A stretch of DNA of 64,000 nt from assembly GCF_036347135.1 (NCBI RefSeq), contig NZ_CP108938.1:2790001-2854000 (forward strand), written 5' to 3'. The notes beneath the pieces are model-generated. The model saw only the letters and a list, made by a program, of their open reading frames with translations, was not told the origin of the DNA and ran no database searches. How positions within the stretch are numbered: the first letter of the stretch is position 1; each line of letters begins with the position of its first letter. This DNA is from Streptomyces sp. NBC_00775. GTDB taxonomy: Bacteria > Actinomycetota > Actinomycetes > Streptomycetales > Streptomycetaceae. A program made the position numbers and the translations under genes. Shown here piece by piece: positions 8,556 to 17,541 of the stretch.

Positions 8556-8671
8556 GGGGCCGGGCCGGTACATCGCCAGCCCGTCGCTTACGTGGATATG
8601 GACCAGTCCCGCCATGGCGGCAGACAACAATGCCCACCGGCGACGGGGTTGCGATGTACCGGCCCGGCCCC
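8556..8671. repeat. 116-bp nested palindrome downstream of parE
   Basis: The outer arms 8556-8587 and 8640-8671 are complementary over 32 bases with two mismatches; the outermost 21 bases (starting GGGGCCGGGCCGGTACATCG) match perfectly. A second perfect palindrome, CCGCCATGGCGG (8609-8620), sits almost exactly at the centre of symmetry. In RNA this would fold into one very long hairpin, which could act as a terminator or RNA-stabilising element for parE. A structure this long and concentric also resembles a miniature palindromic repeat element. Confidence 0.7.
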
Positions 8672-8703
8672 GCCCACCGGCACAACGCGCCCCGCCACAA
8701 CCC

Positions 8704-10827
8704 CTACGCGTCGATCCGCGACCGATCCAACGTCGCCGCCGAGCTGGAGATGAACTCCTTCCGCGGCGCCACATCGTTCCCCATCAGCAGGTCGAACACC
8801 TGCTCGGACGCCTCCAGGTCGGAGATGTTGATCCGACGCAGAGTCCGATAGCGCGGATCCATCGTCGTCTCGGCCAGCTGATCGGCGTCCATCTCGCCCA
8901 GACCCTTGTAGCGCTGGATCGAGTCCTTGTACCGCACGTTCTTGCGCTGCAGCTCCAGCAGGGTCTCGCGCAGCTCACGGTCCGAGTACGTGTAGACGTA
9001 CTTGTCCTGGCCCTTCTTCGGCTGGCTGAGCTCGATGCGATGCAGCGGCGGCACCGCCGCGAACACCCGCCCCGCCTCGACCATCGGCCGCATGTACCGC
9101 TGGAACAGCGTCAGCAGCAGAATCCGGATGTGCGCACCGTCGACATCGGCGTCGACGAGAAGAATGATCTTCCCGTAACGCGCCGCGTCGATGTCGAAGG
9201 TCCGCCCGGACCCGGCTCCTATGACCTGGATGATCGCGCCGCACTCGGCGTTCTTCAGCATGTCCGTCACGGACGCCTTCTGAACGTTGAGGATCTTGCC
9301 GCGGATCGGCAGCAGCGCCTGGAACTCGGAGTTCCGGGCGAGCTTGGCCGTACCGAGCGCGGAGTCGCCCTCGACAATGAACAGCTCGCTGCGCTCGACG
9401 TCGTCGCTGCGGCAGTCGGCGAGCTTGGCGGGCAGCGAGGAGGACTCAAGGGCGGTCTTCCGGCGCTGCGCGTCCTTGTGCTGGCGGGCGGCGATCCGCG
9501 TGCGGGCGGCGGCGACGGCCTTCTCGAGGACGACCCGGGCCTGCGCGGCGGCGTCCCTCTTCGTAGTGGTCAGGAACGCCTTGAGCTCCTTGGACACCAC
9601 GTTGGTCACGATGCGGCGGGCCGCCGAGGTACCGAGCACCTCCTTGGTCTGCCCCTCGAACTGCGGCTCGGCGAGGCGCACGGTGACGACAACCGTCAGG
9701 CCTTCCAGCGCGTCGTCCTTGACGATGTCGTCCTCGGCGACACGGAGCAGCTTCTTCGCCCGCAGCACCTCGTTGACGGTCTTCGTGACGGCCTGCTCGA
9801 AGCCGGCGACATGGGTTCCGCCCTTGGGCGTGGCGATGATGTTCACGAACGACCTGAGGGTCGTGTCGTAGCCGGTGCCCCACCGCATCGCGACATCGAC
9901 GCCGAGCTCACGCGTGACCTCGGTCGGCGTCATCTGCCCGTGGGCGTCGAGGACCGGGACCGTCTCCTTGAAGGTGCCCTGCCCGGAGAAGCGGAGGACG
10001 TCGCAGACGGGCTTGTCGGTGGCCAGGTACTCGCAGAACTCACTGATGCCGCCGTCGAAGCGGAAGGACTCCTCGCCCTTGCTGCCACCCTCACCGAGGC
10101 CGTACTCGTCGCGGACGACGATGGTCAGGCCCGGCACCAGGAACGCGGTCTGGCGGGCGCGCTGGTGCAAGTTCTCCAGGGAGAGCTTGGCGTCCTTGAG
10201 GAAGATCTGACGGTCGGCCCAGTAGCGCACGCGCGTACCGGTGCGGGTCTTGGGGATCCGCTTGAGCTTGCGCAGCCCGCTCGTCGCGTCGAAGGCGGCG
10301 TCGGGACCGTCCGCCTTGAACGCTCCCGGGGTGCCGCGCCGGAAGCTCACCGCGTGGGTGTTGCCGCTGCGGTCCACCTCGACGTCCAGGCGGGCGGAGA
10401 GCGCGTTCACCACGGAGGCGCCCACGCCATGCAGACCGCCGGAGGCCGCGTACGAGCCGCCGCCGAACTTGCCGCCGGCATGCAGCTTGGTCATCACGAC
10501 CTCGACGCCGGACATGCCCGTCTTGGGCTCCACGTCGACCGGGATGCCACGGCCGTTGTCCCGCACCTCCACAGAGGCGTCGTCGTGCAGGATGACCTCG
10601 ATGTGGTCGCAGTAGCCCCCGAGGGCCTCGTCCACGGAGTTGTCGATGATCTCCCACAGGCAGTGCATCAGACCGCGGCTGTCGGTCGACCCGATGTACA
10701 TACCCGGGCGCTTGCGCACGGCCTCGAGCCCCTCGAGGACGAGCAGGTGCCGCGCGGTGTAGTTGGAACCGTCCCGGTCTGCTCCGGTCAGCAGCGCTGT
10801 GGACGGCACGGACGTCTCGGCGGTCAC
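8704..10827 (-). CDS. parE: DNA topoisomerase IV subunit B (GyrB/ParE family)
   Basis: The 707-residue ATPase subunit of a type IIA topoisomerase. The N-terminal GHKL ATPase has EAVRKRPGMYIGST, EIIDNSVDEALGG with the catalytic Glu, VRDNGRGIPVD and GGLHGVGASVVNALS. The C-terminal TOPRIM part has LFIVEGDSALGTAK, PIRGKILNVQKA, VDADVDGAHI and the RYKGLGEMDADQL motif. Length and context (next to hrdB) match the second GyrB-like gene of Streptomyces, SCO5822 in S. coelicolor from memory, generally called parE/gyrB2; a partner ParC gene is not in the window. With ParC it should decatenate chromosomes in the cytoplasm. The GTG at 10827 follows GAGGAGCG. Confidence 0.93.
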   Translation of the reverse strand: MTAETSVPSTALLTGADRDGSNYTARHLLVLEGLEAVRKRPGMYIGSTDSRGLMHCLWEIIDNSVDEALGGYCDHIEVILHDDASVEVRDNGRGIPVDVEPKTGMSGVEVVMTKLHAGGKFGGGSYAASGGLHGVGASVVNALSARLDVEVDRSGNTHAVSFRRGTPGAFKADGPDAAFDATSGLRKLKRIPKTRTGTRVRYWADRQIFLKDAKLSLENLHQRARQTAFLVPGLTIVVRDEYGLGEGGSKGEESFRFDGGISEFCEYLATDKPVCDVLRFSGQGTFKETVPVLDAHGQMTPTEVTRELGVDVAMRWGTGYDTTLRSFVNIIATPKGGTHVAGFEQAVTKTVNEVLRAKKLLRVAEDDIVKDDALEGLTVVVTVRLAEPQFEGQTKEVLGTSAARRIVTNVVSKELKAFLTTTKRDAAAQARVVLEKAVAAARTRIAARQHKDAQRRKTALESSSLPAKLADCRSDDVERSELFIVEGDSALGTAKLARNSEFQALLPIRGKILNVQKASVTDMLKNAECGAIIQVIGAGSGRTFDIDAARYGKIILLVDADVDGAHIRILLLTLFQRYMRPMVEAGRVFAAVPPLHRIELSQPKKGQDKYVYTYSDRELRETLLELQRKNVRYKDSIQRYKGLGEMDADQLAETTMDPRYRTLRRINISDLEASEQVFDLLMGNDVAPRKEFISSSAATLDRSRIDA

Positions 10828-11267
10828 GCGGTTCGCTCCTCGCTGAATTTCAGGTGGGACCCTTTTGGGTAAGGGCCCGGCTTCGGTCGCCGCTCAGAGG
10901 GTACCGAGGCCTGGTAGAGCCGTTGTAACGCCACCCTCGCATGAACTCAGACTAGTCCAGAGTCGCATGGGTGTTCGATCCCTCGATGGAGTGAAGTACA
11001 TATCACGTTCCCTTCGAGGCATGAACCATTTAGGCTCCGGGCACGTCCTCATGAACAACCGGCAACCCAGCCGGGAGGACTGACCCTGACAGACTGCGCG
11101 AACCCGTAAGACACGAAGACACGAAATACGGCTCATTCGCCGCCACCCGGCAGCAGACAGCCGCCCCGGAGAGAAATTTTCGAGGAAAAGCCACGAGCGG
11201 GAACGTTTTCGGCCTGGTTGGATGTTGACCCTGGTACGACAGCTCGTCGAGCTAGAGAAGAGGCGAC
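10828..11267. other. 440-bp divergent promoter region, parE / DUF7455 gene
   Basis: This holds the promoters of two divergent genes. I see no further open frame with protein-like composition. A loose inverted repeat CCTCGA...TCGAGG lies at about 10981-11019. I could not assign -35/-10 elements with confidence; a TTGACC hexamer at 11225-11230 is a possible -35 for the downstream small gene, but no matching -10 at a standard distance is clear. Confidence 0.5.
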
Positions 11268-11501
11268 GTGACTACTGTTCTGACCCCCGCGAGCCCGCTG
11301 ACGGCCGCTGACCGCTGCGACCGTTGCGGCGCCCAGGCATATCTGCGCGTCGTCCTCCTGAGCGGCGGAGAACTGCTCTTCTGCGCCCACCACGGTCGCA
11401 AGTTCGAGCCGGAACTCAAGAAGATCGCCGCTGAGATACAGGACGAGACGGAGCGACTGACGTCCGTTCCGGCAAGCGTCAACGACGAAGAAGAACGCTG
11501 A
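11268..11501 (+). CDS. Small DUF7455 protein with CxxC and C-x-H-H motifs
   Basis: A 77-residue protein conserved in actinobacteria. It carries CDRCGAQA and LFCAHHGRKF motifs spaced like a small zinc-binding ribbon, followed by an acidic helical C-terminus (FEPELKKIAAEIQDETERL). The GTG at 11268 has the purine-rich GAGAAGAGG in front. It sits between parE and the hrdB region and ends just before a strong bidirectional terminator. No function is known; metal or nucleic-acid binding is plausible from the cysteines and histidines. Confidence 0.85.
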   Translation: MTTVLTPASPLTAADRCDRCGAQAYLRVVLLSGGELLFCAHHGRKFEPELKKIAAEIQDETERLTSVPASVNDEEER

Positions 11502-11546
11502 CACTTCGCATCAACGACGAGCGAGTGCCGGCATCAGGCCGGTGAG

Positions 11547-11584
11547 CGGGCGGCCACTCCCTGGACACAGGGAGTGGCCGCCCG
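11547..11584. terminator. Bidirectional terminator between DUF7455 and protease genes
   Basis: CGGGCGGCCACTCCCTG (11547-11563) and its exact complement (11568-11584) form a perfect 17-bp stem with a GACA loop between convergent genes. No U-tract follows, as usual for Streptomyces terminators. Confidence 0.85.
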
Positions 11585-11700
11585 TACGCATACCGCATCG
11601 TCCGTCGTACTCAGCGGCACCCCCGTACGCGTACCGCATCGCCCGTGGCGCTCAGCGACACACACGCACTGGTACCGCGTCCATCGTCCTCAGCGGCCCC
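11582..11700. repeat. Three degenerate tandem copies of a ~40-bp unit
   Basis: Copies begin near 11582, 11623 and 11663, each carrying CGTACGC(A/G)TACCGCATCG-like sequence followed by about 8 bases and CTCAGCG. Copies 1 and 2 are clearly related; copy 3 is weaker. The array runs from the terminator into the last codons of the protease gene. Confidence 0.55.
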
Positions 11701-12508
11701 CACCGAGCTTCCGGACCACGTCCGAGACTCGCGTGTAGACCCCTGGGCTCCCGGCGCGCCCACAGCCGCTTCCCCAGGACACCAGGCCGATGAGCCGCCC
11801 CTGGGCGACCAGCGGCCCGCCGCTGTCCCCCTGACAGGCGTCACGCCCGCCCGCGACCTCTCCGGCGCACAGCATGGACGCCGGAGCATATGCGCCGTCC
11901 GCGGTGCCCGGATAGGCCCGCTCACAGGCGGCATCAGGGAGCACGTTCACGCGCGCGGCCCGCAGACCGTGGGCGTAGTCGCCACCACCGGTCGTATCAC
12001 CCCAGCCATAGACCACGGCGGCCGTATCCGGCTTGTACGCGGGGTCTCCGGAGGGCGCCATACGGATGACCGAGCTCTCGGGAAGCGGGGCGGTGAGCGT
12101 GAGCACACCGAAGTCCCCGGCGTTCGTATAGCCGTCGTAATCCGGGTTGACCCAGACGTCGCGCACCGGGATCTCCTTGCCGTCGCTCGACAGCAGGTCC
12201 CCGCGGCCCGCGATGACCTTCAGGTCACGTACTTCGCGCGGCGGCGCCCCCAGGACGTCCGTGCCCAGGCAGTGGGCCGCGGTCAGGACCGTGGACGGGC
12301 CGATCACCACTCCTCCGCAGAACTGTCCCGCGCGCGTACCCCCGAACCGGTCACGGCTGGACAGCGCCACCGTCCACGGGCTCTCGGAGATATCGATCGG
12401 GTAGCCGCCGATGACGACGCTGTCGGTCGCCGCCGGAGCGGGGGACGCCAGCGGTATCACGGCTGCGGCGGCCGCGAGGGCCAGCACTGAGGCAAAGGGA
12501 CGGCGCAT
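11690..12508 (-). CDS. Secreted trypsin-like serine protease (S1 family)
   Basis: A 272-residue secreted protease. A signal peptide (MRRPFASVLALAAAAAVIPL, cleavage probably after SPAPA-A) is followed by a short propeptide and the mature start VIGGYPIDISESPWTVAL, equivalent to the IVGG of trypsins. The catalytic triad is visible: His in VLTAAHCLG, Asp in NAGDFGVLTL and Ser in CQGDSGGPLV. The Asp six residues before the Ser (GGRDACQGDSGG) predicts trypsin-like specificity for Arg/Lys. It lies between hrdB and parE as in related Streptomyces, but an intrinsic terminator separates it from hrdB, so it is probably transcribed on its own. Confidence 0.93.
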   Translation of the reverse strand: MRRPFASVLALAAAAAVIPLASPAPAATDSVVIGGYPIDISESPWTVALSSRDRFGGTRAGQFCGGVVIGPSTVLTAAHCLGTDVLGAPPREVRDLKVIAGRGDLLSSDGKEIPVRDVWVNPDYDGYTNAGDFGVLTLTAPLPESSVIRMAPSGDPAYKPDTAAVVYGWGDTTGGGDYAHGLRAARVNVLPDAACERAYPGTADGAYAPASMLCAGEVAGGRDACQGDSGGPLVAQGRLIGLVSWGSGCGRAGSPGVYTRVSDVVRKLGGGR

Positions 12509-12583
12509 GCGCGCTCCTCACTCCGGGATGGTCATGGAACACCCAGAGTGATCCACTACGCGCGGGCACGCACTCCGCACACG

Positions 12584-12625
12584 CGCTGAGGGCCCGGCTC
12601 CCCTTCGGGAGTCGGGCCCTCAGCG
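12584..12625 (-). terminator. Terminator of hrdB
   Basis: A 19-bp stem (12584-12602 with 12607-12625, one G-U pair, loop CTTC) lies 15-56 bases behind the hrdB stop codon. Confidence 0.85.
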
Positions 12626-12639
12626 ACGGACGGCGAGAC

Positions 12640-14178
<1,539 letters not shown>

Positions 14179-14607
14179 GAACAACCTCTCGGAACGTTGG
14201 AAAACGGCTTCCGGCCCTATCCATTGTGGACAGGAACCGACGACCGCCGACTTGGGGATGGGCCGACGGCGCGGGCGGGGGCCGGGAAGATGCACAGCGC
14301 CGCAAACGGCGTCCGTATTCCCTCCTCGGCTGTCACCTCTTAGGTCATCGCGCTGTTCCGAAGAGCGTTACGCCCAATCTGCGTGGCCCGAGTCACACCC
14401 CGTAAGCGCTCAAAAGCGGCCAGATACGGTCAGAGGAGGTCAGCCGGCGGACTCATCGCCGCAGCCGACAGACTCACCGCCCCTTCGCACCGCCGGACCC
14501 CGCCAGGTCCCAGAAGGATCCGACGGGGTCCGACGGGCGATGGTTCGCCGGCCAAGCGATGCCAGGAGAGGACACACGCCCCCGACCGCGCCGCCCTCGG
14601 TGCGCGG
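14179..14607. other. 429-bp hrdB upstream region
   Basis: Non-coding leader and promoter region of hrdB, also carrying the region downstream of whiH. Apart from the ECF-type promoter (14345-14371) I see no further gene; the short frames here have unnatural Arg/Pro-rich composition. Confidence 0.6.
14345..14371 (-). promoter_or_regulatory. Probable ECF-sigma promoter of hrdB
   Basis: Read on the minus strand, GTAAC (14371-14367), a 16-base spacer and CGATGA (14350-14345) match the GTAAC-N16-CGATGA type recognised by ECF sigma factors. S. coelicolor hrdB is known to be transcribed mainly by the ECF sigma factor ShbA. The predicted start near 14338 gives a 5' leader of about 160 bases. The assignment of ShbA here is inference. 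Confidence 0.6.
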
Positions 14608-15495
14608 TCAGTGCTCGCGCGGCGCGGGCACCACGCGCTCCACCTCGGGGTGGACGGTAAGCAGTTGCCGCATGGCCGCCTCGGCCCCGGCCCCATCGGC
14701 CGCGGCAAGGGCGTCGACGATGCGGGCGTGGTGCGCGATGGAGGCGTCGTTCGGCCGGTCACAGCCTGTGACGGGGCCGCCGGAGACCTGGAGCGCGGCC
14801 GACACGATCCCGGAGAGATGCTCCAGCATCCGGTTGCCCGCGAGCTGGATGAGCAGCGAGTGGAACTCGGCGTCGGCCCGCGAGAAGGTGAGCGAGTCAC
14901 CCTGCGCCATGGCGTGGCCCATGATCTCGACCATGTCGGCGAGCCGCTGCTGGACCTCTTCGCGCCCATGCCCGGCCGCGAGGCGCGCGGCAAGCGGCTC
15001 GATGGTCCAGCGCAGCTCGCTCAGCTCGCGTCGCTGGTCGTCGCGCTGGGGGCCGAAGGCCCGCCACTCGATGATGTCCGGGTCGAGGAGGTTCCAGTCA
15101 CTGACGGGGCGCACGCGCGTGCCGACGTTCGGGCGGGCGCTGACCAGTCCTTTCGCCTCCAGGACGCGAAGCGACTCGCGCACGACGGTGCGGGAGACCT
15201 CGAACCGCTGGCCGATCTCCTCGGGGACGAGCGGGCGGTCCGCGCCCAGGTCACCGGAGACGATCATCTGGCCCAGCTGCTGGACGAGTTGGCCGTGCAG
15301 CCCGCGTCCGCGGCTGCCCGCGGCGCGTCGGCCCACACGGCCCAGCTCCGGGTCCGCGCTCTCCCACGCGGGGACGCCCACACGGTCGGCGCCAGGAGCC
15401 TCGGCATACGGGTAGCGGTCGAGTTCGCCCGGGCCGGCCAGGCCGGAGTCTGCGGAGCGGGCGGCGGTCATCATGGTCTGCGCAAGGGTACTCAC
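14608..15495 (-). CDS. whiH: GntR/FadR-family sporulation regulator WhiH
   Basis: A 295-residue FadR-type GntR regulator. An N-terminal tail of about 60 residues (VSTLAQTMMTAARSADSG) precedes the winged helix (QMIVSGDLGADRPLVPEEIG; EVSRTVVRESLRVLEAKGLV) and an all-helical FCD ligand-binding domain with metal/ligand residues DAEFHSLLIQLAGN and a later HHARIVDAL. Position beside hrdB, length and the distinctive N-terminus match WhiH (SCO5819), required for septation in aerial hyphae. The GTG at 15495 follows AAAGGA; a start at 15579 would run through the promoter. A sigma-WhiG-type promoter lies upstream, as known for whiH. The effector is unknown. Confidence 0.88.
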   Translation of the reverse strand: MSTLAQTMMTAARSADSGLAGPGELDRYPYAEAPGADRVGVPAWESADPELGRVGRRAAGSRGRGLHGQLVQQLGQMIVSGDLGADRPLVPEEIGQRFEVSRTVVRESLRVLEAKGLVSARPNVGTRVRPVSDWNLLDPDIIEWRAFGPQRDDQRRELSELRWTIEPLAARLAAGHGREEVQQRLADMVEIMGHAMAQGDSLTFSRADAEFHSLLIQLAGNRMLEHLSGIVSAALQVSGGPVTGCDRPNDASIAHHARIVDALAAADGAGAEAAMRQLLTVHPEVERVVPAPREH

Positions 15496-15555
15496 GGATC
15501 CTTTGTCGGCGCTGGCTCCAACTCCCTTGAGGTCTTTGGTGAAAAGCACACGAAA

Positions 15556-15571
15556 GGGTGATCGCTCACCC
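15556..15571. promoter_or_regulatory. Palindrome in the whiH leader, possible WhiH operator
   Basis: GGGTGA-TCGC-TCACCC is a perfect inverted repeat with 6-bp arms, just downstream of the predicted whiH transcription start. GntR/FadR regulators bind short palindromes and WhiH is reported to repress its own gene, so autoregulation here is plausible. Not demonstrated by sequence alone. Confidence 0.5.
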
Positions 15572-15587
15572 CGTCGCAATTGACGCC

Positions 15588-15614
15588 TTATCGGAAAGAA
15601 ATGGGCGTTCTTCG
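15588..15614 (-). promoter_or_regulatory. Sigma-WhiG-type promoter of whiH
   Basis: On the minus strand TCCGATAA (15595-15588) matches the GCCGATAA -10 of sigma-WhiG/FliA promoters at 7 of 8 positions, and CGAA (15614-15611) lies exactly 15 bases further upstream where TAAA is expected. whiH is a known direct sigma-WhiG target in S. coelicolor. The -35 match is imperfect. Confidence 0.7.
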
Positions 15615-15657
15615 GGGAGTTGTGCGCACAGCGGAAACGGAAGGGCGCGGACGGTCG

Positions 15658-17418
15658 TCATCGGACCCTGCTCCGCAGGGTCGTGAGCAGATATGCGCAG
15701 AGCAGGGCGGTCAGCGACAACATCAGCGCACCGCCCACGGGTTGGGCGAGCACCCGCACCCCGGCCGCCAGATAGCGCTCACCTCCGAACGGCCACTGCA
15801 TCAGCACCAGCTCGCGCAGCCTCCAGGGGAACCCTGCCGCGGTCCGCACAGACGGCCCCGCCAAGGCCTTTTGTACGAGCGGTACGACGACGATCGGCAC
15901 CGCGAGCACCGCGGCGAGCCCGGCGGTCGTGGACCGGAAGATGCCTGCGGCCAGCACACCCGCCCAGGAGCAGCCCACCACGAGACCGATCCAACTGGCG
16001 CCCAGCGAAAGCCAGTCCGAGGGAACGTCGGTGAGCTCCCGTCCGTAGACGAGGTAGAGCACTTCGAGGTCGCATCCCAGGGTGAGGAAGGCCAGCATCA
16101 GCGCGGTCGTCGAGGCGACGAGGAGTTTGGCGGCGAGCAGTCCCAGCCGGCGGGGGACGGTACCGCGGTCCGCGGCCAGGGCGGGGTGGCGGAACTCTTC
16201 GCCGAAGGCGATGGCGCCGAGCAGTCCCGCGCCGAGCGCGGCGGGTGGCAAGGGAAGTTCCCGTGGCCACGCGGCCAGGAGGCGCGGCTGTGGCGTGTGA
16301 CCGATTCTGGCCAGGAGTACGGACAGGAGGGCCGAGGTGACGAGAACGGCGGCCGCAGTGAGATAGCCGGTGCCGACTCCGGCGGCGCGCCGCAGTTCGT
16401 AGCGCAGGGGACGCAGCGGGCTCGGGGCTTGTCGTACGGCGATGGGCGGCGGCAGCGGAGGCAGGGCGTTCGCGGCCAGCGTCTCGGCCTGGCGCGGCTC
16501 GCCGGCCTCAGGGGCGTCCCCCTCGCCGGACGGCGTTGAGACCGGCCCCATATCGCCGATCTCGTCGGCGAGTTGGTGCACGAGGATGCCGTGCCGGAAG
16601 GCGGTCTCGCCGACGTCGGCGCAGGTGCTGCCGTACACCGAGAGCCGGTTGCCCTCCTCACGTACGACCTCGACGGAGCGCTGTGCGGTGCGGGCCTCCT
16701 TGGTCAGCAGGGCGCTGAGCCGGACGGCGTGCGGGCTGCGGACGGCGACCCGGGGGCGGAGCCGGGTACGCGCGAAGTCCGCGGCCTCCTGGTCGGCGAC
16801 GAGCCTGCCTTCCTCCAGCGTGACGACCTGGTCGGCGGTTCGCGCGGCCTCTTTGGGGTCGTCCGTGGTGAACAGCACGGTGCCGCCCTGGGCGGCGTGC
16901 GCGCGCAGAATTCCGTGCAGCCAGCGCCCTTCACGGGCGTCGAGTGTGTCGGCGGGGGCGTCGAGGACAAGGGTGTGCGGGTCGGACAGGAGTGCGCACG
17001 CCAGGCCCAGGCGTCGGTCCATGCCGCGCGAGAGCGTGCCCAGGCGTTCGTCCCGAAGGCTGACGAGCCCGACCACTTCGAGCACTTCGTCCGCGCGTCG
17101 CACGGGCACGCCTGCGGCGGCGCACAGCATCCGGAGCTGGCCGCGGACCGTCCGCGCCGGATGGCCGGGCACCTCGCCCAGAAGCACGCCGACCTCACGC
17201 GACGGATGGGCGATCCGATGCAGCGGGCGGCCTCTGAAGTAGGTGATTCCGCGACCTTGTTGAAGTTCGAGCATGAGCTTCAGCGCCGTCGTCTTGCCTG
17301 CGCCCGGCGCTCCGAGGACCGCCGTGACACGGCCCGCACGCGCCTCGAAGGACACGTCGTCGACGGCGGGCGGAAGCTCCTTGCGAGGGTTGCTGGTCAG
17401 TCCGATGGCCTGGATCAC
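15658..17418 (-). CDS. Fused ABC ATPase/permease with degenerate catalytic motifs
   Basis: A protein of about 586 residues. The N-terminal half is an ABC ATPase domain with Walker A GAPGAGKTT, a signature-region LSRGMDRRLGL instead of LSGGQ, Walker B LVLDAPADTLD in which the catalytic Glu after Asp is replaced by Ala, and FTTDDPKEA where the switch His would be. The C-terminal half is an ABC-2-like membrane part of about six segments (TGYLTAAAVLVTSALLSVLL; WIGLVVGCSWAGVLAAGIF). It may bind but not efficiently hydrolyse ATP. It lies directly upstream of whiH on the same strand, as in S. coelicolor. I chose the GTG at 17418 (VIQAIGLTSNPRKEL), although its ribosome binding site is weak; a TTG at 17427 is possible. 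Substrate unknown. Confidence 0.85.
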   Translation of the reverse strand: MIQAIGLTSNPRKELPPAVDDVSFEARAGRVTAVLGAPGAGKTTALKLMLELQQGRGITYFRGRPLHRIAHPSREVGVLLGEVPGHPARTVRGQLRMLCAAAGVPVRRADEVLEVVGLVSLRDERLGTLSRGMDRRLGLACALLSDPHTLVLDAPADTLDAREGRWLHGILRAHAAQGGTVLFTTDDPKEAARTADQVVTLEEGRLVADQEAADFARTRLRPRVAVRSPHAVRLSALLTKEARTAQRSVEVVREEGNRLSVYGSTCADVGETAFRHGILVHQLADEIGDMGPVSTPSGEGDAPEAGEPRQAETLAANALPPLPPPIAVRQAPSPLRPLRYELRRAAGVGTGYLTAAAVLVTSALLSVLLARIGHTPQPRLLAAWPRELPLPPAALGAGLLGAIAFGEEFRHPALAADRGTVPRRLGLLAAKLLVASTTALMLAFLTLGCDLEVLYLVYGRELTDVPSDWLSLGASWIGLVVGCSWAGVLAAGIFRSTTAGLAAVLAVPIVVVPLVQKALAGPSVRTAAGFPWRLRELVLMQWPFGGERYLAAGVRVLAQPVGGALMLSLTALLCAYLLTTLRSRVR

Positions 17419-17541
17419 TCTCAGCAAGATAGCGCGACATTTCCGGTTTTCCGGGCACCTTGAGGCTCGCCTCGGCAGGCCTCACACCTCCTGCGAGCAC
17501 ACCCCGGCCCTCACCGCCGGTTCCCGCCTCCCCCGCCCTGG

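Larger units (their letters stand above)
8161..8703. other. 543-bp non-coding stretch with repeats and hairpins
   Basis: No convincing gene lies here. The region holds, in order, a cluster of inverted/direct GTGGA motifs (8264-8309) upstream of the DUF1453-kinase operon, a perfect G-rich hairpin (8368-8386), a sequence like a widespread Streptomyces interspersed repeat (8456-8477), and a large nested palindrome (8556-8671) immediately behind parE. Each is listed separately. Confidence 0.75.
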
